DNA of 64,000 nucleotides from Alphaproteobacteria bacterium (GTDB taxonomy: Bacteria > Pseudomonadota > Alphaproteobacteria > Caulobacterales > Caulobacteraceae), in assembly GCA_018820205.1 (NCBI GenBank), contig JAHJOK010000053.1, positions 1-64,000 of the forward strand, in the 5' to 3' direction. The position numbers and the translations under genes are program-made. Shown piece by piece: positions 56,812 through 64,000 of the stretch. The notes beneath the pieces are model-generated. The model did not search any database and was not told where the DNA came from. It saw only the letters and a program-made list of their open reading frames with translations. Each line of letters opens with the position of its first letter. Position 1 is the stretch's first letter.

Positions 56812-57807
56812 TTAAGGGCGAAGTTCGTCCAGCACGGGTGGCGCGCCGGACGGCAGGCGGGCCGTCGGATCGCTCAGGATCGCCTCGACATCGCGGAACA
56901 CGACCTGGGCCTGGCGATCGCGGTTCAGCAGGTGCCAGCCATCATCGTAGTAGGCGGTGCGCAGGTTCGGCGGGTCTCCGGCGCGGATCAGGGCACGACG
57001 CATCGGTCCCGGTTCGATGATCTGGTCGTGGGCGCCGTACATGAGCCATGTCGGAACCCGCACCCGGCTCAGTTTGACCGTCGCGCTCTCCATCAGATCG
57101 ACCAGACCGGACAGGGTGTCGAACCGCGTTGAGCGGATGAACAGCGGGTCGTTCCCATTGGCGACCAGTTCGATCAGGTTGTCGGTCGCGCGGATGTCGC
57201 GCACGGCCCAGTCCGGCGGCTGGACCGCCCGCTCTCCCAGCAGACGCGCAGCCAGCCACAGGCCGGCGCGGTTGGGCACACTCTGGCTGGACCAGCCCCA
57301 GACGGCCGGAGCCAGCAGGATCAGTTGATCGGCGGCGGGCGGACGGTCCGACGCGAAGGCGGAGATCGCAACGGCGCCGCCCATGCTCTCGCCGACGACC
57401 GCGATGCGAACGCCGGGGTGACGCGCGCGGACCAGGGCGACGACAGTTCGCAGGTCGGCGCGCATCCGCCCTTCTCCGGCCCACAGGCCCCGGCCCGGCG
57501 CTGCGCCGAATCCGCGCTGGTCGTAGGCATATGTCGTGATGCCGCGTTCGGCCCACCATGGCCCAGCCAGCCGAAAGGCGGACGCATGATCGTTCATGCC
57601 GTGCAGGGCGACGACCACGGCCCAAGGATCGTCCGCCGGTCCCCAGTAACGATAGGGCAGCCGGGCGCCGTCATCGACCACGATGGCGTCGGGTCCGATG
57701 CGGGGGCCTTCGAACCCGATCGGCGGCGTCATCGGAGGCTGGACATAGGGGGTGGCGCAGGACCCCATGGCTAGCAGCAGCATCGACAGGACCAGGGCGC
57801 GGATCAT
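56812..57807 (-). CDS. Alpha/beta hydrolase lipoprotein (monoacylglycerol lipase-like)
   Basis: 331 residues from the ATG at 57807, which overlaps the stop of the UDG-like gene (ATGA). A lipobox-type MGSC ends a short signal, so probably a periplasm-facing lipoprotein. Serine hydrolase motifs: VVALHGMNDHASAF (oxyanion loop), the nucleophile elbow GESMGG in IAVVGESMGGAVAISAF, the Asp in MYGAHDQIIEP, and the His in DDGWHLLNRDRQAQ. The fold and motifs fit Hydrolase_4/lysophospholipase proteins. Substrate unknown. Confidence 0.9.
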   Translation of the reverse strand: MIRALVLSMLLLAMGSCATPYVQPPMTPPIGFEGPRIGPDAIVVDDGARLPYRYWGPADDPWAVVVALHGMNDHASAFRLAGPWWAERGITTYAYDQRGFGAAPGRGLWAGEGRMRADLRTVVALVRARHPGVRIAVVGESMGGAVAISAFASDRPPAADQLILLAPAVWGWSSQSVPNRAGLWLAARLLGERAVQPPDWAVRDIRATDNLIELVANGNDPLFIRSTRFDTLSGLVDLMESATVKLSRVRVPTWLMYGAHDQIIEPGPMRRALIRAGDPPNLRTAYYDDGWHLLNRDRQAQVVFRDVEAILSDPTARLPSGAPPVLDELRP

Positions 57808-58418
57808 GCCGACAGAATGTCCCTGACCCTTTGACGAAGATAGGGCGCGACCTCCGCTTCGAACCACGGATTGCGCCTGAGCCAGGCGGTGTTCCTCCAC
57901 GACGGATGCGGCAAGGGCAGGACGGCCGGCGCGTGCGCCCGCCAGTCGCGGACAGTCTCGGTCATGTTGGACCCGACACGATCCCCCAGCGCCCAGGCCT
58001 GGGCATAGCCGCCCACCAGCAGCGTCAACTCCATCCGCGGCAGGGCCTGGAGCAGCCGGGGCCTCCACAGGGCGGCGCATCGGCGCGGCGGCGGATAGTC
58101 GCCGCCTTTCGGGGCCGTGCCGGGATAGCAGAAGGCCTGGGCGGCCACGCCGATCCGGGGGTCGGCGTAGAAGGTCTCGTAGTCAACGCCCATCCATTCA
58201 CGCAGACGGTCGCCCGACGGATCGGTGAAGGGCAGCCCGCTTTCGTGCACCCGGCGACCCGGCGCCTGGCCGCAGATCAGAAGCCGGGTTTCCGGGAAGA
58301 CGCGCACCACCGGGCGCGGCGTGTGGGGCAGTTCGCCGAGGCAGGCGCGACAGGCGCGGATATCCGACAGGACGGCGTCGAGATCGGCCGACGCCGCGCG
58401 ATCAGGCGAAGTCGCCAT
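57804..58418 (-). CDS. Uracil-DNA glycosylase-superfamily protein (possible 4Fe-4S type)
   Basis: 204 residues from 58418 (MATSPDRAA); an ATG at 58433 is also in frame. Motif A is LLICGQAPGRRVHESGLPFT, and the second motif is LPLPHPSWRNTAWL. Four cysteines match the iron-sulfur pattern of family 4 enzymes: C-x2-C in IRACRACLG, then C-x16-C from AFCYPG to PPRRC. Cleavage of uracil or another damaged base is therefore possible but not certain, as several members of this clan have uncertain activity. Both neighbours overlap it, on the same strand. Confidence 0.82.
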   Translation of the reverse strand: MATSPDRAASADLDAVLSDIRACRACLGELPHTPRPVVRVFPETRLLICGQAPGRRVHESGLPFTDPSGDRLREWMGVDYETFYADPRIGVAAQAFCYPGTAPKGGDYPPPRRCAALWRPRLLQALPRMELTLLVGGYAQAWALGDRVGSNMTETVRDWRAHAPAVLPLPHPSWRNTAWLRRNPWFEAEVAPYLRQRVRDILSA

Positions 58419-58728
58419 CGTCCTCGTCTGCAAGCGCCGGCGGGAGCGCGGCGAGCGCAGCGGCGGTTTCGGCCTCGGTCGGGAGGCGCAGCCGCGTGAC
58501 GCCGCGGAAATTGGACGGGTCCACGACCTTGCCCTTCTTGGTGATGGTCAACTTGCCCTGACGCATCAGGCCCAGCGCCGTGGCGCGCACCTTGGGCAGG
58601 ACGCGCTGCCACTGTTCGGACTGGATGTGTTTGGCCACGTCGGAGGGTTCGACGGACTTTCCGCCGACGCCCTTGGGGTCCGCCTTGGCCAGGGTTTCGA
58701 AAATTGCCGCTTCGATTGGATCGCTCAT
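58402..58728 (-). CDS. DUF3253-type small protein
   Basis: 108 residues from the ATG at 58728 (MSDPIEAAIFETLAKADPKG). It looks like a winged-helix domain: helical SVEPSDVAKHIQSEQWQRVL, then RATALGLMRQGKLTITKKGK with a beta hairpin, and an acidic tail (LADEDDGDFA). This matches DUF3253 as I remember it; DNA or RNA binding is plausible but unproven. Longer in-frame readings overlap the divergent thioesterase gene and are rejected. It overlaps the UDG-like gene by 17 bp. Confidence 0.8.
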   Translation of the reverse strand: MSDPIEAAIFETLAKADPKGVGGKSVEPSDVAKHIQSEQWQRVLPKVRATALGLMRQGKLTITKKGKVVDPSNFRGVTRLRLPTEAETAAALAALPPALADEDDGDFA

Positions 58729-58776
58729 CAGGCCTATATGCTGCACTGCGAGAACGAAAAGAAGGCAGAGGTCGGT

Positions 58777-59208
58777 ATGGTTGCCAAGATCACGGTCACG
58801 GAAGGCGAGTTCGCCGGCTGGCAGACGTATGACCTGCACGGCACCTTCGATCAGGTCGTGGGTCCCTTCTATTTTCGACCCGACCCGGACGGGCGGATGC
58901 GCTGCGCCTTTCGCGCCGAGGAAAAGCACATGAACGCCGGGCATCGGATGCACGGCGGCTGTCTGATGACCTTCGCCGACATCGCCCTGTTCCAGACCGC
59001 ATATCAGCAGATGGAGGGTTCGAACGGCGTGACCGTGCAACTGGATTCCACCCTGATCGACGGCGCCTATGTCGGCGAACTGATCGAGGCCACCGGCGAG
59101 GTCGTGCGGGCGGGCGGATCCCTGATCTTCGTGCGGGGGCAGATCACCACCGGTGAACGGACGCTGATGACCTATTCCGGCATCATCCGGAAATTCACGC
59201 CGCGCTGA
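58777..59208 (+). CDS. Hotdog-fold thioesterase (PaaI/YbgC-like)
   Basis: 143 residues from the ATG at 58777, with GGCAGAGG as a possible ribosome site; an ATG at 58738 would add 13 residues. Hotdog features: RAEEKHMNAGHRMHGGCLMT, where the N-x-x-x-x-x-H-G-G pattern contains the catalytic region, followed by FADIALFQTAYQQ and strands VTVQLDSTLIDGAYVGELIE. Expected to hydrolyse an acyl-CoA; the acyl group is unknown. It is convergent with the GST gene, immediately adjacent. Confidence 0.88.
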   Translation: MVAKITVTEGEFAGWQTYDLHGTFDQVVGPFYFRPDPDGRMRCAFRAEEKHMNAGHRMHGGCLMTFADIALFQTAYQQMEGSNGVTVQLDSTLIDGAYVGELIEATGEVVRAGGSLIFVRGQITTGERTLMTYSGIIRKFTPR

Positions 59209-59829
59209 CTACGCCCCCGCCTTGGCCGCTGGCCGGGCGCGGCACTCGTCCAGCCAACGGGCCAGGTGGGTGAACTCCTCCGGCGGGCGGTATTTGACCA
59301 GCCGCGCGAAATCCAGTCCGACCGCGCCGACGATGTCGGCGATGGTGAACCGGTCCAGGGCGATGAAAGGGTGGTCGGCAAGATGCCGGTCCAGCGTCTT
59401 CATGAATCGCTCGGCCGACAGTCGGTTGTAATCGGCGACCTGAGGCTGTTGCGCGGATTCCAGCACGGCCAGGGCCGGGTGTGTCAGACGCACGTTCAGC
59501 ATGATCGGATTGGCGAGATAGAACTCGCAGCGCCGGGTCCACATCTCGACGATGGCCTGTTCGCGGGCGTCGTGGCCGAACAGGTTCGGCTCAGGATACA
59601 TGGATTCCAGATAGCGGCCGATGGCGACAGATTCCGAGATGGTGGTGCCGTCGTCCAGCTCCAGCGCCGGAACGTGGGGCACGCCGACGCGGGCGCGATA
59701 GTCGGGCGTCTTGTGCTCGCCTGACATGATGTCGACCTGAACGATCTCGACATCGTCGATGCCCTTCTCGGCCATGACCCAGCGGACGCGGCGAGGGTTG
59801 GGCGCGCGGTGGCTGTCGTAAAGCTTCAT
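59209..59829 (-). CDS. Glutathione S-transferase family protein
   Basis: 206 residues from the ATG at 59829 (MKLYDSHRAPNPRRVRWVMA). The N-terminal thioredoxin-like domain binds glutathione: RVGVPHVPALELDDGTTISE contains the cis-Pro and the Glu-Ser pair. The C-terminal helical domain has the conserved N-capping Asp region FIALDRFTIADIVGAVGLDF. Cytoplasmic detoxification or related thiol chemistry is expected. It lies 16 bp downstream of the nucleoside transporter gene, on the same strand. Confidence 0.93.
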   Translation of the reverse strand: MKLYDSHRAPNPRRVRWVMAEKGIDDVEIVQVDIMSGEHKTPDYRARVGVPHVPALELDDGTTISESVAIGRYLESMYPEPNLFGHDAREQAIVEMWTRRCEFYLANPIMLNVRLTHPALAVLESAQQPQVADYNRLSAERFMKTLDRHLADHPFIALDRFTIADIVGAVGLDFARLVKYRPPEEFTHLARWLDECRARPAAKAGA

Positions 59830-59845
59830 GGGATCGGTCTCCGGT

Positions 59846-61117
59846 TCAGCGGAATATGGAGGCCGGCATCGCCCCGACAACCGCCGCAGTCATCAGGGTG
59901 GCCAGGAAACCGGCGAACAGCGCCTTCCACACCATGCCCAGGACTTCCTCGCGCCGCTCGGGGATCAGGACCGACAGACCCGTCACAGTGATACCGACCG
60001 ACCCGATGTTGGCGAAACCGCACAGGGCATAGGTCATCAGCATACGCGTCCGCTCGCTCATCTCGGTCACCGGAACCTCGCCCAGCCGGATGAAGGCGAC
60101 GAACTCGGTCAGTGTCAGTTTGACGCCCAGAAGCCAGCCGGCCCGGCCCGCCTCCGACCAGTCGACGCCGATCAGCCAGGCGACCGGCATGAACATCCAG
60201 CCCAGTAGCCGCTCGACCGTGACATGGTCGCCGAACAGCCAGAACCCGCCCAGCATTAGATTGACCAGAGCGACCAGGGCCACGAACACGATCAGCACCG
60301 CCGAGATGTTCAGCACCACCATCAGGCCGTCGGCCGTCCCCTTCACGATCGCATCGATGCCGGAGTCGTATTTCAGGGCCGAACCGTAGTCCGCGACCGC
60401 CCCGCCCTCGCCCGGCTTTTCCGGGATGATGATACGGGCCAGCAGCACCCCGGCCGGGGCCGAGACGATCGAGGCGACCAGGACGTGACCGGCGGCGTTC
60501 GGCAGGACGGCCGACAGGATCGTCGCATAGGCGACCATGGTGGAACCGGCCACGGTGGCCAGGCCGACGACCATCATCAGAAAGATCTCGGACCGGGTCA
60601 GCTTGTCCAGATAGGCGCGGATGACGATGGGGCTCTCGATCATGCCGAGGAAGATGTTGGCCGCGACCGCCAGGGCCGAGGCGCCGCCCAGCCCCATGGT
60701 CTTCTGGAACAGGAAGCCGAAACCGTGCGTCAGCCATTTCAGCACCTTCCAGTGCCACAACAGGGCCGACAGGGCCGAGATCACCAAGATCAGCGGCAGG
60801 ACGTTGAAGGCGAAGGTGAACAGCCCGGCCTGATTGGTCACGGCATAAGGTTGATCCCCGCCCGCCAGCCATCCGAACACGAATTTCGTCCCTTCCGCGG
60901 TGGCCAGGGCCAGGCCGTCGACGGCGCCGGTGACGGCGGCCAGCACATTGCGCGAGCCCGGAATGGCGAACAGACCCAGCACCAGCGCCGCCTGCACCCC
61001 GATGGCGCCCAGCGTCAGCCGCCAGGGAAAGGCGCGTCTGTTTTCCGACAGGGCCCAGCAGGCCGCGACGATGACGAACAGCCCAAGCAGGCTCTGCAGG
61101 TTCAGTGTGCTGAACAT
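59846..61117 (-). CDS. Concentrative nucleoside transporter (CNT/NupC family)
   Basis: Inner-membrane symporter that imports nucleosides with a cation. 423 residues from the ATG at 61117 (MFSTLNLQSLLGLFVIVAAC). About ten hydrophobic segments. CNT signatures: VLPLILVISALSALLWHWKV, the FLGMIESPIVIRAYLDKLTR hairpin with the substrate-binding Glu, GSTMVAYATILSAVLPNAAG, and the C-terminal YALCGFANIGSVGITVTGLS. Longer readings add a hydrophilic stretch without homology. Specificity is not readable. Confidence 0.93.
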   Translation of the reverse strand: MFSTLNLQSLLGLFVIVAACWALSENRRAFPWRLTLGAIGVQAALVLGLFAIPGSRNVLAAVTGAVDGLALATAEGTKFVFGWLAGGDQPYAVTNQAGLFTFAFNVLPLILVISALSALLWHWKVLKWLTHGFGFLFQKTMGLGGASALAVAANIFLGMIESPIVIRAYLDKLTRSEIFLMMVVGLATVAGSTMVAYATILSAVLPNAAGHVLVASIVSAPAGVLLARIIIPEKPGEGGAVADYGSALKYDSGIDAIVKGTADGLMVVLNISAVLIVFVALVALVNLMLGGFWLFGDHVTVERLLGWMFMPVAWLIGVDWSEAGRAGWLLGVKLTLTEFVAFIRLGEVPVTEMSERTRMLMTYALCGFANIGSVGITVTGLSVLIPERREEVLGMVWKALFAGFLATLMTAAVVGAMPASIFR

Positions 61118-61217
61118 TGACGTGTGGAACTCCCCCGACCCGTCTTCCTGCACGTGGGTCGGTAGCGGCGCAAGCGGCGTCGGGCGTCGGTGCGACCGTC
61201 GCCGCCCGACGCGTCCG

Positions 61218-62096
61218 TCAGCCGATGCGACGCACCAGCTTGCCGTAGTCGTCCATCAGGGTCAGCGAGATGTCGCCCGGCGTGAATGCGTATTCACCGA
61301 TCGACTGGACCGGGGTGACCTCGGCGGCCGAGCCGGTCAGGAAGCATTCGCTGAAGGTCGAGAGTTCCTCGGGGCGGATGTGGCGCACGACCACCTCGAT
61401 GCCCTTGGCCTGGGCGATGTCGATGACCGTCTGGCGGGTGATGCCGTTCAGGATGTGGGTCACGTCGGGGGTGTGGATCACGCCGTCCTGGACGAAGAAG
61501 ACGTTGGCGCCGGTCGCCTCGGCGACATAGCCGCGCCAGTCCAGCATCATGGCGTCGGCGAAGCCGCGCCGTTCCGCCGCGTTCTTGGACATGGTGCAGA
61601 TCATGTACAGGCCGGCGGCCTTGGCCGTGGTCGGGGCGGTGGCGGGGTCCGGGCGGCGCCATTTGGCCCACTCCAGCTTGATCCCCTTCTTCTTGACCTC
61701 GGGGTCGAAATAGCTGGGCCAGTCCCACACGGCGATGGCGACGTGGACCTTGTTGTTCAGGGCCGACACGCTGACCTGTTCCGGCCCCAGGAAAGCGACC
61801 GGGCGGACATAGGCGTCCTCCATCCCCATCTTGGCGCAGGCGTCCTTGCAGGCCTGATCGATCTCGGCCACGCTATAAGGAAGGGAGAAATCCAGCAGTT
61901 CTGCCGACCGCGCCAGACGCTCGGAATGCTGGGTCAGCTTGAAGATTTCGCCGCCATACATACGCTCACCCTCGAACACCGACGAGCCGTAGTGAAGGGC
62001 ATGGGTCAAAACATGCGATTTCGCTTCCCGCCAGGGCACAAAATCGCCATCCATCCAGATCCAGCCGTCACGATCGTCGAAAGGAACCAAGGCCAT
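61218..62096 (-). CDS. ilvE: Branched-chain amino acid aminotransferase
   Basis: PLP-dependent fold-type IV enzyme for the last step of Val, Leu and Ile synthesis. 292 residues: VLTHALHYGSSVFEGERMYG near residue 30, VRPVAFLGPEQVSV, the PLP-lysine region in TTAKAAGLYMICTMSKNAAE, DAMMLDWRGYVAEATGANVF and the phosphate-binding HILNGITRQTVIDIAQ. Length and motifs are those of bacterial IlvE. Monocistronic by position; divergent from the OmpR-like regulator with an 82 bp gap that shows no riboswitch. Confidence 0.94.
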   Translation of the reverse strand: MALVPFDDRDGWIWMDGDFVPWREAKSHVLTHALHYGSSVFEGERMYGGEIFKLTQHSERLARSAELLDFSLPYSVAEIDQACKDACAKMGMEDAYVRPVAFLGPEQVSVSALNNKVHVAIAVWDWPSYFDPEVKKKGIKLEWAKWRRPDPATAPTTAKAAGLYMICTMSKNAAERRGFADAMMLDWRGYVAEATGANVFFVQDGVIHTPDVTHILNGITRQTVIDIAQAKGIEVVVRHIRPEELSTFSECFLTGSAAEVTPVQSIGEYAFTPGDISLTLMDDYGKLVRRIG

Positions 62097-62178
62097 TGAA
62101 CAACGTCTCCTGCGCAGATTTGCCGTTTAGACCGCTCGAGGGCCGTCAGGTCAACGCCGCGCGCGCCGGAATGTTCGC

Positions 62179-62898
62179 ATGAGCGGCGGGCGTTCAGGCC
62201 CCGTGGCCGGCGCCGGCGTCGGGCGTCATCTGCTGATCGTCGATGACGACGACCGGATTCGCGAACTGCTGAAGGAATACCTGGCGCGCGAGGGCTATCG
62301 CGTCACCGGGGCCGCACACGCGGCGGCGGCCCGCCGGTTGATGGAGCTGATCGAGTTCGACCTGGTGGTGCTGGACGTGATGATGCCGGGCGAGAGCGGG
62401 CTGGAGCTGACCACCTGGGTCCGCGGCAAGGCGCAGCTGTCGAAGACGCCCGTCCTGCTGCTGACCGCGCGCGGCGAGGCGGCGGACCGGATTGACGGCC
62501 TGTCGCGCGGCGCCGACGACTATATGTCCAAACCTTTCGACCCGAAGGAACTGGCGCTTCGGATCGATGCGATCCTGAGGCGGACCGGGGTCAAGCCGAT
62601 CATGCCGCGCGAGATCCGGCTGGGCACGGCGATGTTCGACCTGGAGCGGCTGGAGCTGACCCGCGACGGGGCGCCGATGCGGCTGACCGAGGCCGAGGCG
62701 CAGTTGCTGAAGACGCTGGCGCTTCACGCCCATGCGCCGGTCGAACGCATGGACCTGTCGCCGGACACCGCCGACATCACCGGCCGCGCCGTGGACGTTC
62801 AGGTGACCCGACTGAGGCGCAAGCTGGAGGCCGATCCGAAGAATCCGCGCTATCTGCAGACGGTGCGGGGGGTCGGATACATGCTGGCGCCGGACTAA
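62179..62898 (+). CDS. OmpR-family response regulator
   Basis: 239 residues: N-terminal receiver with DDDD in LLIVDDDDRIRELLKEYLAR, phospho-acceptor Asp in VVLDVMMPGESGLEL, Thr in VLLLTARGEA and Lys in ADDYMSKPFDPKEL. A winged-helix DNA-binding domain follows (LTEAEAQLLKTLALHAHAPV, VDVQVTRLRRKLEADPKNPR, TVRGVGYMLAPD). It directly abuts the kinase gene with no intergenic base. PetR/OmpR-like; its target genes are unknown. Confidence 0.94.
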   Translation: MSGGRSGPVAGAGVGRHLLIVDDDDRIRELLKEYLAREGYRVTGAAHAAAARRLMELIEFDLVVLDVMMPGESGLELTTWVRGKAQLSKTPVLLLTARGEAADRIDGLSRGADDYMSKPFDPKELALRIDAILRRTGVKPIMPREIRLGTAMFDLERLELTRDGAPMRLTEAEAQLLKTLALHAHAPVERMDLSPDTADITGRAVDVQVTRLRRKLEADPKNPRYLQTVRGVGYMLAPD

Positions 62899-64000
62899 AT
62901 GCGCCTGCTGCCCTTTCCCGTCTTCTGGCGCGTGGTGAAGCGTCAGCTGCCGACGACGCTGTGGGGGCGGTCGCTGCTGATCATCGTGCTGCCGATCCTG
63001 ATCATGCAGGGGGCGGTGACCTGGGCCTTCTTCGACATGCACTGGCAGACGGTGACCGCGCGCCTGTCCGAAGGGCTGGCGGGCGACGTCGCCTGGGCGG
63101 CCGAAAGTTATCGTGACGAGCCGACGGCGGCGAATCTGGCGGTGATCGCAGACCGGGGCGAGCGGTCGATGCAGTTGTCGATCGCCTTGCGGCCCGGCGC
63201 GACCCTGCCTGAAGAACAGCGGCGCGGTCCCATCGGCGTTGTCGACCGGACGCTGGAGGCCGCCCTGGCGGGGCGGCTGAACCAGCCGTTCTGGTTCGAT
63301 ACGACCCGCTATCCCGCCTATGTCGACATTCAGGTGCAGCAACCGAACGGCGTGCTGAGGATCATCGCTCCTCGTGAGCGGGCGGTGGCGACCCAGGCGC
63401 ATATCTTCGTCCTGTGGCTGATGCTGGCGACGGTGCTGCTGATGGGGGTGGCGATCCTGTTCATCCGCAATCAGGTTCGGGCCATCGAGCGTCTGGCCGA
63501 GGCGGCCGAAGCCTTCGGACGCGGCGAGATGTCACCGAAATTCAAGCCGCACGGCGCGCGCGAGGTGCGTCAGGCGGCGGTCGCCTTCCTGGCCATGCGC
63601 GACCGGATCCAGCGCCATATCGAACAGCGGACGGCGCTGCTGGCCTCGGTCAGCCACGACCTGAGAACGCCGCTGACACGGCTGCGGCTGGAACTGGCCC
63701 TGGCCCCGCAGTTCAAGCGTCAGAGCGCCATGAAGGGCGATCTGGACGAGATGGAGCATATGATCGACGAATATCTGGCCTTCGCGAAGGGAGAGGCCGG
63801 AGAAGCGCCGCAGCCGGTCGATGTCTCGGCCCTGTTGAAAGCGGCGGGCGAGGACGTGAAGCGCGCCGGCGCCGAGGTCGAGATCGCGGCCCCGGCGACC
63901 CTGACCGCATCGCTGAGACCGCTGGCGATCAAGCGCGCCCTGACCAATCTGGCGGGCAACGCGGCCGCGCATGGCGAGCACGTGCGGCTGAGCGCGCGCG
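62899..64000 (+). CDS. EnvZ-like sensor histidine kinase (C-terminus cut by window edge)
   Basis: About 367 residues are visible. First membrane helix SLLIIVLPILIMQGAVTWAF, a periplasmic sensor region of about 130 residues, second helix IFVLWLMLATVLLMGVAILF, HAMP linker (NQVRAIERLAEAAEAFGRGE), HisKA with the phospho-His in LLASVSHDLRTPLTRLRLEL, and the start of HATPase_c with the N-box LTNLAGNAAAHGEHVRL. The remaining ATP-binding lid lies beyond 64000. It starts right after the response regulator stop and is clearly its cognate kinase. Confidence 0.94.
   Translation, partial: MRLLPFPVFWRVVKRQLPTTLWGRSLLIIVLPILIMQGAVTWAFFDMHWQTVTARLSEGLAGDVAWAAESYRDEPTAANLAVIADRGERSMQLSIALRPGATLPEEQRRGPIGVVDRTLEAALAGRLNQPFWFDTTRYPAYVDIQVQQPNGVLRIIAPRERAVATQAHIFVLWLMLATVLLMGVAILFIRNQVRAIERLAEAAEAFGRGEMSPKFKPHGAREVRQAAVAFLAMRDRIQRHIEQRTALLASVSHDLRTPLTRLRLELALAPQFKRQSAMKGDLDEMEHMIDEYLAFAKGEAGEAPQPVDVSALLKAAGEDVKRAGAEVEIAAPATLTASLRPLAIKRALTNLAGNAAAHGEHVRLSAR

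Overview
The window is GC-rich chromosomal DNA of an alphaproteobacterium, most likely order Caulobacterales and probably Brevundimonas or a close relative. This rests on a CcrM-type GANTC methylase, a fliF-fliG-flbE-fliN-flbD-flhA flagellar cluster in the Caulobacter order, CtrA-type boxes (TTAA-N7-TTAA), and GANTC sites upstream of ftsZ and ccrM. Nothing looks like a prophage, plasmid, insertion sequence or CRISPR array, and no tRNA or ribosomal RNA was seen.

Layout. (1) 1-29.7 kb is the division and cell wall (dcw) cluster on the minus strand. Read from the right it is mraZ, rsmH, ftsL, ftsI, murE, murF, mraY, murD, ftsW, murG and, after an interruption, murC, murB, ddl, ftsQ, ftsA, ftsZ (ftsZ is cut by the window edge). 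(2) The dcw cluster is split between murG and murC by an 11.5 kb block, mostly on the plus strand: a secreted protein, ccrM, mutY (minus), a DUF721/DciA-like gene, three tandem DsbA-like genes, smc, two secreted proteins and an MscS channel gene (minus). Cell wall synthesis, division, DNA methylation and chromosome organisation thus sit together. (3) 29.7-34.1 kb holds four MraZ operator repeats, the RNase P RNA, an AmpD-like amidase, a small membrane protein, sppA and panD. (4) 34.2-37.6 kb is dxs-ispA-csaA-like-xseB, on isoprenoid precursor supply. (5) 37.7-43.7 kb is accessory: an AbrB/MazF toxin-antitoxin pair, a histidine phosphatase, an HDAC-like deacetylase, a GNAT acetyltransferase, a CoxE-type VWA protein, CsbD and small secreted proteins. 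(6) 43.3-46.7 kb is a chain of ATGA-overlapping genes: Nudix, receiver-histidine kinase, single-domain receiver and CHASE3 histidine kinase. (7) 46.8-48.5 kb holds a membrane protein and two paralogous small secreted proteins. (8) 48.5-56.8 kb is the early flagellar operon behind a perfect CtrA box, with a class A beta-lactamase gene inserted between flbD and flhA. (9) 56.8-64 kb holds a lipoprotein hydrolase, a UDG-like protein, a DUF3253 protein, a thioesterase, a GST, a CNT nucleoside transporter, ilvE and an OmpR/EnvZ-type pair that runs off the end.

The less ordinary signals are: a family of secreted proteins with an Asp-Cys-x(44-46)-Cys signature, present five times in four genes; two families of paired palindromic intergenic repeats (two and three loci); the beta-lactamase translationally coupled into the flagellar operon; four exact 10-bp-spaced TGGG repeats upstream of mraZ; and a pair of unknown secreted paralogues at 47.6-48.5 kb. 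All family assignments come from reading motifs; no database search was run.
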